NCBI GenBank assembly: GCA_019426215.1
Contig: WHWC01000157.1
Coordinates: 1-64,000, forward strand
Direction: 5' to 3'
Source: Buddleja alternifolia
Taxonomy: Eukaryota; Streptophyta; Magnoliopsida; Lamiales; Scrophulariaceae
Length of the DNA: 64,000 bases
Shown here: positions 33,187-50,506 of the stretch, piece after piece
Layout: the number at the start of each line of letters is the position of its first letter
Numbering within the stretch: the stretch's first letter is position 1
Made by a program: the position numbers and the translations under genes
The notes under the pieces: generated by a model
What the model saw: the letters and a program-made list of their open reading frames with translations, nothing else
Told to the model about the DNA's origin: nothing
The model's database searches: none

Positions 33187-34966
33187 GGAAAAATTACAAT
33201 CTTGGTCCCATATATTAGGAGTTGGCAATTTTGGAATAATATCTTTTTCAACTTGCAATTAAGTCCTTTATCGTTCAATCTTGTGGCAATTTCAGTCCTC
33301 AGAGTGGCAATTTGGTTCTCCGAGCCGAAAAATTCAAAAAATTGAGAATTTTGCATCTAATTTGGGGGATTTTTAGATTTTGGAGGGAAAATTGGAGGTT
33401 TTGCTAATATTATATTTATATATATAGTAATATAAATACACAACACACACTAACATCAATATTCAAATAATAGCATACAATCATTAATGATTAAACTTAG
33501 CAACTTTTTCATTTTTCATAATTATTGATCTATTTTTGTTTATTAATTAAGACTCATAATTTTAAAGTATTTAAAATAATATAAAATAATATTATTAAAT
33601 GTCAATGGTTGTAATATATATATATATATATATATAATTTCAAACTATAGACAAATTATAAAGTATTCCCAATCTCCATAACATGTCGAGTACTCCTCTC
33701 AGATAAATTATAAAATGTCTTTTTAACTTATTCGACTCTTCTATATATATATATATAATTTAAAATTCAATTCAAGTATGACAAATCCATAAATAAATAT
33801 ATATTGTATTTATATATACACAATATATATGTATATAATTTTTTTATATATATATATATACACACACACATACAATATTTAATAATGTAAAACTATGTTA
33901 GTTCATGATACTTTAAGAATGGGGAAAATTACAAATTTGGTCCTGTAATTTTAGAAGGGTGAAAAAATTGGTCCCGTATCTTGTGCAACTGGCCAAATTG
34001 GTCCTGTAACTTTCAAATAGCCGCAATTTAAAGACACTTTTCAATTGAGAACCCTAATTTCATAGGAAATCACATGTAGCTCACGTGACCAATTAAAATT
34101 GGGGGATTTTGCAATTGCCAGTCAGATTTGCACGCGTAGAGTATGACAGGGCCTCTTTTTGACATTACCTACTTAGTTTTGTTTTATTATTTATTTTCTT
34201 TCACTAAAAAAAAATCTGATTTGGCATCCTATGTGTCAAAAAAAAGCTCTGTTATACTCCACGCGTGCAAATCCAGCTGCCAATTGCAAAATCCCCAGTT
34301 TTAATTGGTATTTTCTTGCAAAACCCCCCAATTTTAATTGGTCACATGCACTATATGTGACTATTTCCTTCGAAATTAGAGTTCCCGATTGAAATGTGTC
34401 CTTATATCGCGACTTTTTGAAAGTTACTGGACCAATTTTGCAGTTGCACAAGGTACGGGACCAATTTTGCCACTCGCTAAAGTTACAGGAATAAATTTAC
34501 AATTTTCCCTTAAGAATCTGAGTATTAACGAGAAAAGAAAAAAATTGATACAAGAAGTTAAAGTATGAAAAATAAAAATAAATAGTTTTAGACATTATTT
34601 AGTGATTATTATTATATTTTTATTTTCTATGTATGTATGTAAATTTAATTTAGCATATTTGTATTTTAGCAAGTTTATTTTAATATTGTACATCTCAAAT
34701 TGATGCACAATTATTATTCCTTCCTCCCCCCAAAAAAATTATTTTTTTTAGCAAAAGTTCCAATTTTCCTTCCAAAATTCGAAAAATCCCCAAATTGATT
34801 GCAAAATTCCCAATTTTTAGAATTTTCCAGCACGGAAGACCAAAATTGCCACTCCAAGAACTGAAATTACCACAAAATTAAAAGATAAAAAACTTAATTA
34901 CAAGTTGAAAAAAATACTATCCCAAAATTATCACCCCTAATATATAGGACTAAAATTGTAATTTTC
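33187..34966. mobile_element. MULE (Mutator-like) non-autonomous element, outer
   Basis: Terminal inverted repeats of roughly 200 bp (left GGAAAAATTACAATC, right on the - strand GAAAATTACAATTTTAG) share many blocks such as TTTTTCAACTTG and GTGGCAATTT. It is flanked by TTTAATTAAAA at 33176-33186 and 34967-34977, an 11-bp direct repeat within the 9-11 bp range for MULEs. No transposase is present. It contains (TA)n tracts and the inner MULE at 33922-34509. Confidence 0.8.
33922..34509. mobile_element. MULE MITE, inner (nested)
   Basis: A 588-bp foldback element with ends GGGAAAATT(A/G) and a 9-bp target duplication TTAAGAATG/TTAAGAATC (33913-33921, 34510-34518). The arms of about 250 bp contain GGTCCCGTA and GGTCCTGTAAC motifs and pair over most of their length; the centre holds CACGCGT on both sides. 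No coding capacity. Confidence 0.82.
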
Positions 34967-35920
34967 TTTAATTAAAATAAAGTGATTGAAATGCACACAC
35001 TCCTGTCATTGTCATACTCATTGCTCATAAAGTTCAACTCAAAAAAGTAATATGAAATCGTGGATAAGCAAGATTTGGTCAAAGTCAATAAATATTGCCT
35101 TATGAATTACGCGGAAACCCCATTAATTTGTATGGGCAGTTGGGCACCGGGCACCAACCTTATGTAAAATTCTCTGCTAAATTGAGTTCAATAATTCTAG
35201 TAATACCCCTCACACCGTAAAATATATTGTGTACGGTTCATATATATGTTTCTGTGAGAAAAATTGACACAAAATTAACATTGGTACCATTAGAGTCGAT
35301 TTGACATAAAAATACCCCTAAAAGTATCGTCGTTGATAATACCAAAACAACTTTATTTACATTCCTATTGCACCTTTGATAGTCGGACTAAATTTGCAAT
35401 TTTTCCTTAAGAATCTGAGTATTAACGAGTAAAGAAAAAAATTGATTTAAGAAGTTAAAGTATGAAAAATAAAAATAAATAGTTTTAGACATTATTTAGT
35501 GATGGTTTATTATTATATTTTTATTTTCTATGTATGTATGTATATATAATTTAGCATACTTGAATTTTAGCAAGTTTATTTAATATTGTGCATCTCAAAT
35601 TGATGCACAATAATTATTCCTCCCTCCCCGCCCCAAAAAAAATTGTTTTTTAGCAAAAGTTCCAATCTTCCTTCCAAAATTCGAAAAATCCCCAAATTGC
35701 TTGCAAAATTCCCAACTTCTAGAATTTTCCAGTCCGGAAAACCAAAATTGCCACTTCAAGGACTGAAATTGACACAAAATTGAAAGATAAAGAACTTAAT
35801 TACAAATTGAAAAAAATATTATCCCAAAATTGCCACCCCTAATATATAGGACTAAAATTGCAATTTTGCCTTAATTAAAATAAAGTGATTGAAATGCACA
35901 CACTCCTGTCATTGTCATAC

Positions 35921-36160
35921 TTTTTTTTTTTAAGGAACGATTACAATATCATAATATATCGATTGTAAGAGAATCTATTACAAGTAAGAATCATAAGCAA
36001 TACAATCATAAGCTACAAACTATTGCAAATAAATTATTACAAACAAACTACTATTACAAATAGAGAGAAAATCCACATGCATACAGTGGGAGTCGAACCC
36101 ATAACCTCTTAATTATGGGGCCTCAATCTTAATTAACTAGGCTAAACATCATTGGCCTGC
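35921..36160 (-). mobile_element. tRNA-derived SINE
   Basis: Read on the - strand it has a pol III A-box-like TTAGCCTAGTTAATTA, a B box GGTTCGACTCCC near 36090 and a terminal A-tract (T-run at 35921-35931 on the + strand). Flanks are CATTGTCATAC (35910-35920) and CACTGTCATAC (36161-36171), an 11-bp target duplication with one change. Unit 1 of the tandem duplication preserves the empty site near 35020. Confidence 0.85.
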
Positions 36161-36500
36161 CACTGTCATACTCATTGCTCATAAAGTTCAACTAAAAAAA
36201 GTAAATTGAAATTGTGGATAAGCAAGACTTGGTCAAAGTCAATAAATATTGCCTTATGAATTACGCGGAAACCCCATTAAATTAATTTGTAGGGCACGGG
36301 GCACCAACCTTATGTAAAAATCTATGCTAAATTGAGTTCAATAATTCTACTGACATCTCTCACACCGTAAGATATATTGTGTGCGGTCCTTATATATGTT
36401 TCCGTGAGAAAAATTGACACAAAACTAATACTGGTACCATTAAAGTCGATTTGACATAAAACTACCCCTAAAAGTATGGCCGCTGATAATGCCAAAGCAA

Positions 36501-36952
36501 GAGAAAAATGCAAAATTAGTCCTGTAACTATAGGGGGCTGGCAAAATTAGTCCCGTATTATTTGAATTGACAAAATTGATCCTGTAACTATCAAAAATTC
36601 GCAATTTGAGGACATATTTGACCGGAAGGCCCTAATTTGGCTGGAAATTGGTCATGTGAATGCACATGACCAATTCAATTTGGGGATTTTTGATTTTGAG
36701 TTCAAATCAGCTTAGGTGGATTCCAAATAAATGAAAATTATAAAAATGCCACATGGCAAATTCAGTCGGGAAAAATAAAATCCCCAAGTTGAATGTCACA
36801 TGGCAAACTTCGGCCAAATTAGGGCTTTCCGGTCAAATTTGTCCTCAAATTGCGAATTTTTGATAGTTACAGGACCAATTTTGCCAATTCAAATAATACG
36901 GGACCAATTTTGTCAGCCCCTAAAGTCACAGGACTAATTTTGCATTTTTCTC
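36501..36952. mobile_element. MULE MITE in duplication unit 2
   Basis: A 452-bp foldback element with ends GAGAAAAATGCAAAATTAG on both strands and a 10-bp target duplication GCCAAAGCAA/GTCAAAGCAA (36491-36500, 36953-36962). The empty site is in unit 1 near 35343. The arms carry the same GTCCTGTAAC and GTCCCGTA motifs as the element at 33922. Confidence 0.85.
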
Positions 36953-37183
36953 GTCAAAGCAACTTTATTTACATTCCTATTGCACCTTTAATAGTCAACG
37001 AATTTCAACTGATTACCCAGTTCAACAAATAATTTCTTGAAAATCTCGAGCACATGCATTCTGATATTAATATGGGCATGCCAATTAATTGAAATCTTAG
37101 GTGTGCCAAACTATAAAAATCTCGTTAAACCTTCTCCAAATCTTTTTATTAAATTATGAGAACTTATTTTAGAAGTTTAGATA

Positions 37184-38060
37184 GGAAAAATTGCAACATT
37201 TATACACTATGTTGGAGCATACGTTTTTTTAGTACTTTAAGTTGACCTACTGGCAATTTGGATACATTAACTTGAAAAAATCGACAATTTTTGTACAAAT
37301 TGGCCGGAAAATTTGGGAATTTTGACTAAAATTGGGGATTTTGACTAAAAATTGAGGATTTTGACTGAAATTGAGGATTTTGACTGATTTGACTTAAATT
37401 AGGGGGATTTTGACTGAAATTGGAGATTTTGATTGATTTTGACTTAATTTGGGATTTTTAATTTTAAATATAAACTAAAAAATAAAAAATTATTTCATAA
37501 AAAAGCAAAAAAACCCACCCCACCTCCTGCATCATCGTATGTGTGTGTGTATATATGCGTGTGTGTACATATATATATATGTGTGTATATGTATGCATGT
37601 GTGTGTATATATATACTTAAAAAAAATACTTATATATATAAATGTGTGTGTGTAATTGTGTGTGTGTGTGACTGTGTGTGTTTGTGTGTGTAGGGACTGT
37701 GTGTGTTTTGTGTGTGCGTGAGGTGAGGGGTGGGGTGGGAAAGACCACACTGTTCCCCTCCCTCACTTTTCATTTTTTCTTTTTTATTTAATTTATAAAA
37801 TAGTATGTTAAATAAGTAATTTATTTTAGAAATTAAGTTTATTAAAAAATAACTCCAAATTAGTCAAAATTCCCAATTTCAGTCAACATCCCCATTTTAG
37901 TCAAAATCTCCAATTTCAGTCAAAATTCTCAAATTTTCAGGCCAAATTGTACCAAAATTGCCTATTTTTTAAGTTAATATACCCAAATTGCCAGTAGGCC
38001 AACTTAAAGTACTAAAAAAAGGTATACGCCAACATAATGTATGAATGTTGCAATTTTTTC
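37184..38060. mobile_element. MULE-like foldback element
   Basis: Arms of about 200 bp begin (A/T)GGAAAAATTGC on the left and GAAAAAATTGC on the right (- strand), and share TTTTTTTAGTACTTTAAGTTG and CCTACTGGCAATTTGG. Flanks AGTTTAGATA/ACTCTAGATA agree at 8 of 10 positions. Each arm holds a tandem repeat of GGGGATTTTGACTGAAATT. The centre (37540-37735) is a TG/TA microsatellite. Confidence 0.72.
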
Positions 38061-39240
38061 ACTCTAGATATATTATGGCAGTTAACATTAACTCATGAAC
38101 AAATCTCTATATTGTTTTAAAGGCTAATTATAAAATGCCCTTTAAATATACTCACTATCGCATATACCACCATAAACTAAATAATGTAGCAAATTGGTCC
38201 ATCAGTCAAACTTATATTTGTTAGCATTAAATCACTTAATGTAATTGCCAAATTTACCCCTCTTCACATGGACCATGGATGTTTTATCTGTAAGAGTAAA
38301 TAATTTTATTTTTTTTGGTTTTATATGGTTTTTAGTTATCAATAAAAGGCACTATAAAAAAATAATATTAGTAGGAAAATTTAGATACATATATTTATTC
38401 ATAAATATCTCTCACCACAAACAAATTAAATACATAATTAGATATAATATCGAATAATTAAATACCTCTCACCTAAACGTGATATTAATGCAAGAATATT
38501 TAGTTAGGAGGTATATGCGACAATGCGTACAGTTCTAGGGGGTATTTTGTATTTTGTATTTTGTCTTCTTTTAAATTAGGAGAAAATACACTTGGCTCCC
38601 TGAATTATAGCTCTCGTAATAAATACCCTCATGAACAATTAAAAAATATGCTTACCCTCTTCTATATTATAGAATTGTCTTAATTACTATTAACCATTAT
38701 TCTTATTTTTATTTTCTCATTTTTTTCACCATTTCTTTTTCCTTTTTCACCATTTTCTTTTTCACAATTTTTCTTTCAGTGTTGGTCATGTGCTTCTCAT
38801 ATCTTCACCCCAAAAGTGAAAAATTCCAAAATTATTTAGTCACGTGACAAACATATGGCCACTTTCTGGCCACTTTTCGATGTCTAACGGAATTTGTCCT
38901 TAAATCACAAAATATTAAAAATATTGTTCTTAAATTGCCTGTATTATAATTTACATGACCAATTTTGATACTCCCCCGATTTACGAGTTTTGCAGTTTTG
39001 TCCAACTTTTCTACAGTTAGTATTATTTCAGCGTCAAAAGAAAATTGTTGAGATTAAAAATGAATGACATGGTCAATGGTCAGCAAAAAAACAATTATTG
39101 AGATTAAAAATATTGTCGTTATGGACTTATGTCCCAGTCATTAGTCATTAGTCATTAGCAATACATATTCCAACTTGTACTCTTTTTCCTTAGAAAAGTA
39201 GGAAGGATGGAAATTAGGGACACGTTGATACATTAGTCAT
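38061..39240. other. Intergenic region upstream of the CRK gene
   Basis: AT-rich, no gene. 38960-39010 resembles the end of a decayed MULE-like element. A short direct repeat TTAGTCATTAGCAATACATA occurs near 39146 and again near 39232. Confidence 0.45.
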
Positions 39241-39258
39241 TAGCAATACATATAATAT
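39071..39258 (+). promoter_or_regulatory. Putative CRK promoter elements
   Basis: GGTCAA at 39071-39076 is a W-box (TTGACC on the - strand), the core bound by WRKY factors, which often control CRK genes. TATAATATTC at 39251-39260 is a weak TATA candidate 66 bases before the ATG. Both are short matches in AT-rich DNA. Confidence 0.35.
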
Positions 39259-39316
39259 TCATAGTTGTCCTTTTAACAGCATAACAAATACAGAAAGCTA
39301 AGAGACCAATAAAGTC

Positions 39317-45723
<6,407 letters not shown>

Positions 45724-46360
45724 GCTCTAGAAGTATGCATCTTCATCATTACAAGACATGTGATGTAGCTAGTTTATTGAATTTCTTCTTCTTCTTCTTC
45801 TTCTTTTTACCCCACTTATATTTTGAAGGCTATTATTTTTTTCTTAAAGATAATATAACACAATGAATTAGAGAAACAAATGAATCAACATATTTGGATG
45901 AACATACCTCCAATATTCTTGATACGTGAACCTCTTGATCGACGCTACAACAAAAATTAATATCAATGACAAAAGGTAGTATAACAATGCCAAAAATGGT
46001 CACTCAATACATATAATGAATGTCAAAATATTTTGTTTGTAACAATAACTTTTAAAGACAAATTTTTTTTTGAAGTTTTCACTATTAATAACATGTTTAG
46101 TGACTACAGAAATATACCAACATGTACCCCCCTCTTTAGCCTATAGTGATGAATGGGCACCATTTCAATATGATTTGTGTAGTATTATTATAGGTTTTTT
46201 TCTTGATGTAAATACTACTATATTTAGATAGTTTTTTCCTTAAGGTAAATGCACAAGAGAATTTAATTTCTTATGTAATATTTATACACTTTAACATGAG
46301 TTTTCATAATAAATTTGGAGTTTTTTAATTCAAAGTTTCGATATTGTCTCTTTTAACCAG
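45724..46360. repeat. CRK 3' flank (copy B)
   Basis: Matches 10046-10690 and 52388-53000, including a mutated CACTA end at 45943. The alignment stops at about 46360, where a GC-rich block begins. No terminator or gene is identified. Confidence 0.65.
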
Positions 46361-46590
46361 TGTTTTTAAAACTAACCCGGACTAGTCGGACCGTCGACCG
46401 GAGCACATAGCAGTCCGGTCAAGGCATGTAACCGTTGGATACTCAAAATCACCTTATTTTTTTAAAACGCCCTGACCCGGTGGTTTAACTGGAGAACGGC
46501 AAGGCCCGTTCACCGGTTGGACAAACAGACCGGTTCATAAAACATAAAAAATGGCCGGACCTTTCACTCCCCCATTTTTTCATATTGAAT
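46361..46590. other. GC-rich block at the CRK duplication junction
   Basis: About 230 bp rich in CCGG/ACCGGTT motifs between the 3' flank of the intact CRK and the intron-1 relic of copy C. It has no counterpart in the other copies. AACCGGT-type repeats near each end suggest a small transposon, but I see no clean termini. Confidence 0.35.
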
Positions 46591-47436
46591 TTAACAATGG
46601 TTATTTAACAAAAGTAGGGGCTGTTTGGTAAATAGAATAAAAATAAGGGGCCGTTTGTGTAATTATCCCAACAAATTATGGGGGGAAAGCCCCCACTGAC
46701 TTTAAGCTTAGAATCTAAGGTCTGCATTTCTATGCTTCGACAACCTAGATTTTGAAGATGAAACAGAATTTTGAAGATCCCAATGATGTTTACTCTGCCA
46801 GTCAAGCTATTAGGTGATAATTGTATGCATTGTCGGTTCTACACAGGTCAACCATGTTTTTTGGGTAAATCACCAGCATATGAACTATTATAACCTTTTA
46901 ATATAAAATCTCAATTTTCAATTCAAATATATATCTTGTTAACGAATTTATGGTAATTTGCTAACCTTCTTTAAAGAAGGTATGATATTATAGATTATAG
47001 GGTAAAGTACACTTTGTTCCTCTGAATTATACTTGTTTATTGTACTAAATAATTCTCTAAATTATACAAAATATATATAACTCCTCCATTTACATGAAAT
47101 TATCATTATTGCCTTTGACCTTTTTTTTTTATTGTCCACCATTTTTTCTTTTTCACATATATATAACTAATTAAAGTTTTTGAAATACATCACAATTAAT
47201 TAATTAAATTAATAATTTGCAATATTTTCAGCAATAATGTTAAATTAATTTGATGACAACATATTATATTAATGTGATAAAATTTTATTAATGTATTGTT
47301 ATAAAATAACATTAATCATAATAGATTTTTAATATATTTTATGTATATTTTCTTTCTACATATATATTTATTTCTAATACCCTAATTTACTAAAATGTTT
47401 ATCTGGAACTCAATGCAAACAATTAATAGTCTAGTA

Positions 47437-47477
<41 letters not shown>

Positions 47478-47876
47478 ACTTTATGTATATATGACTCCTA
47501 TTTAGAATACATGCACACAGAGGCATATATACATTTATCAAAGTTTTACATGAAACATATTAAAAATCCACTTGAATTATTTTTAATATTTTGACAATGC
47601 ATTAGTTGAAATTTTTCCGAACATTAATATAATGTATTGTCATCAAATTAATGTTTGGGCTGATAGAAATGTCACTAATTATTATTCTATTTAAATTGAT
47701 CTTGATGTATTGGATAAAATGTAACTAATATATGTAAGAAAATAAAATTTGGGAAAAGGAAAATAGTGGAGAAAATGAAATATAAGAGGAAAGTGCTGAA
47801 GGCTAATTAAGATAATTTCATGCATCTACAGGGAGTAAATGTATTTTGTGTAATTCAAGAGGGTATTTAGTACAAG

Positions 47877-49533
47877 TGTTAGGTATATATTCTCAAATGC
47901 CGTTAGAGGATTAGAGAAAGAAAGGACATTGTCATATTGTACTTGTTATTATTCTTTAATAAAAGGCATTTTAGTTGTTTACTCTATTATTGACATTTAT
48001 ATATTGTAATCATCTATAAGTCCATCAATATAAGAGTTAGCCCTCTAAGACACTAGAGGAGTTCAATACTTATGTACTAAAATAGTCTGCAAGTCGAGGA
48101 TTCCCAATTGGGCTTTGGAAATCTTCAAGACTTGTATGATATGAGTTTTGACGAGAGAAGTGCCCGTCAATCACTTGGAAATAGTGAAGAATTCATATCA
48201 TAGGTGCACTGATGAAGGTAGTGGCACTCAGACATGACTTGCAATCGATTTTGTCACATATGTTTTCACTCTTTGACAGTCAATGACAAAATTGATTAAG
48301 TTATAATAGGTGTATATGAACTTTAGACCTGACGAATCTAGTTGAAGATATACTTCTGACATTAGGTTTGTAATTAGAGTAGTTAAACCCAATTCACCCC
48401 TTGGTGGGGTTGACCTCGAACTACAACCTAATGGGCAAGTTGTAGTCTTAACTGATATCCAAGATGAGATTCGTTCCCTCGAAAGTGAATGAAGAATTAT
48501 CCTATGCATTTATAAGTAAGTTAAACCTTAAAGTCTTTGGCCAAAGCATTCTCTGATCAGGACTTATTATAGATATAGCATAGAGTCGATTTTATAAGTT
48601 TGACCTAAACCATGGGTCTTACTTGACCGGGATAAGAAAACAAAGAGTTTAAATTCACACGGTATTTACAATAGGAAAGGTTAACAATGATCTAATTATT
48701 TCATCTTATTTGGGATATGATGTGGGCCACTTGGCTGGCTAGGTGTTACCCACATTCAATCGAATCCTCCCATTGCCAAATATAGATGAACCTAAAGAGT
48801 CATGCTTAAAAAGAAAAAATCGAACAAAATTATGGTGTATTTCTTGTAGCAATATTTTTAGTATTGGATACTTAAAATTATTTAAATGGAATTAAATATT
48901 TGGAGAAAGAATTTAATTCATTTATTCTTTAATTAATATATTATTTCTTGGAGAAATAAAATTAATTAAATATCCCATCTATTATTTAATTAGATTAATT
49001 AATTGAATTGAATTAATTAATTAAATAAAGGATTGGAATGAGCTCAAACTGATGCACCAAGAGGTGCACCTTGACCGTGTACGGGTGGCCTCTATGCGTC
49101 CAACATGGGCTAAATTAAGCCCAAGGTTGTAACTTAAGTATAAATATATCACTCAATTAAATTTAGGTCATAACACAAGTTACAACACACTTGAGTTACA
49201 AGAAAGAAACTCCCACTCTCTCCAACTCTCTCTAGCCGTTGGCGTCACCAAGCCAAGAAGATGAGATTTTTTTCATTCGAGTTTTCCGGCGAGAGAATTT
49301 AGAGGCAGCACTTTTGGACTGCTCGGATTATCTATCAGTCAGCTGGATCAGTTCGCGAAAGACTTGAAAAATTCAAAAGTTGTGATTCTCCAACCTCTTC
49401 ACTACAATTGATAAAGTATCGATCTCTATCATATATACGCATGATAAAACCCCGAGGTTGATCTTGAATTGGGAAATTCTGAAAATTTTTATTACACCGT
49501 TTCCGCTACGTTTTTCATTTATTTTTCCCAACA
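47877..49533 (+). mobile_element. Copia-type solo LTR (1.66 kb) in CRK copy C
   Basis: Starts TGTTAGGTATAT, ends TTTTTCCCAACA, with flanks ACAAG (47872-47876) and ACACG (49534-49538), a 5-bp target duplication with one change. Copies A and B keep the empty site GTACAAGAAGCATAG. A TATA region TATAAATATATC is near 49140, followed by a leader with CTCTCTCC. No internal genes. Confidence 0.85.
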
Positions 49534-49826
49534 ACACGAAGCATAGTTCAGGAGGTCTAAGTGTATTTTACCCGATATTATATATTATAATAAACGCATT
49601 AATACCAATAGTACCTGTAATGTATTAGAACTGAAAATCAAAGTTGCCAATGTTTACTTCATGTATAGTTTCTGTTTTACTTTGTTTGGGGGTGGGGGGA
49701 TTTGGGGAGTTAAAACAAACGTGTATTATACATGGGAGCAAAGAAAATGTAAAGTATTAGTCTATCGTTGGATGCAAATATATAAATGTCTAGATCTTTC
49801 ATCTTATATTCCATAGTATAAGTACA

Positions 49827-50295
49827 TGTGAGTTAATTTCACATAATTCTTGATTGCCACAACCGTGAACTTCATGATTTTCATGTAATTGCAACAAAGA
49901 AACAACTAACCTTTATCCATTGCTATTAGTCTTTTCAATGTCGATCTCGTTGATATACAGTTAATGATTCGCCTCTTGGAGAAGTGGTTTCTCTCCATTT
50001 ACCCCTCTTTGAATGATGAAGACATTGTTTTCTTTTCTGCATTCTTTCATGCTTATACGATGTGTTTTATTATTTATTTTGTGTGTAAGGGCAGAGAGGG
50101 GACCAATTCCTCTTTAAATAGAACTCTAAGAGGTGCCTCTGATCAAGACACTTGTTAACGTAGAGTCATGACTTTTCTAGCCAATAAACTTTAATTATTT
50201 AATATTACATAATTACTTATTTTATCAAATAAACATTAATAATGATAAAATAATAATTTGTAAATAAATATGTGGGTCATAAATTATTTCTTACA
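49827..50295. mobile_element. Small solo LTR (469 bp) in CRK copy C
   Basis: TGTGAGTTAATT...TTTCTTACA bordered by GTACA on both sides (49822-49826, 50296-50300). The empty site in copies A and B reads AAGTACATACATAC. A TATTTAAAG-type box lies mid-element (- strand, near 50115). Orientation uncertain. Confidence 0.78.
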
Positions 50296-50506
50296 GTACA
50301 TACATATTAAGTATATATACTTTTCTAGTATTAATACTATTTCAAGTATGTTGTTCATGAGTATGGTAGTAGCAACATGTGACGAGGAGTTCAATGGTTG
50401 TGACTTGTGTGGATTTAGACAAAGAAAATCAGAGCTTTAATTTGTAATTTTCACAAGAACATTCAAAATTACGTATTGACAAAATTTCATTGAGTCAATT
50501 TTTCAG

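Larger units (their letters stand above)
34488..36996 (+). repeat. 897-bp tandem duplication
   Basis: Unit 1 (34488-35384) and unit 2 (35385-36996) are head to tail. Both start in the right end of the inner MULE and end with CCTATTGCACCTTT(G/A)ATAGTC. Unit 2 is longer only because of a SINE (240 bp plus target repeat) and a MULE (452 bp plus target repeat). Removing those leaves about 899 bp against 897 bp in unit 1. Confidence 0.85.
46591..50506 (+). repeat. Relic of CRK intron 1 (copy C)
   Basis: 46605-46935 matches intron 1 of the intact gene at 40455-40587 and 41643-41800; 46935-50506 matches 1711-3740 and 42745-43917. It carries two solo LTRs (47877-49533 and 49827-50295). No ectodomain exon is found. 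Confidence 0.72.

Noticed and set aside
36085..36125. tRNA-like A and B boxes as a possible tRNA gene
   Set aside because: No cloverleaf can be formed, and an A-tail and target duplication show a SINE.
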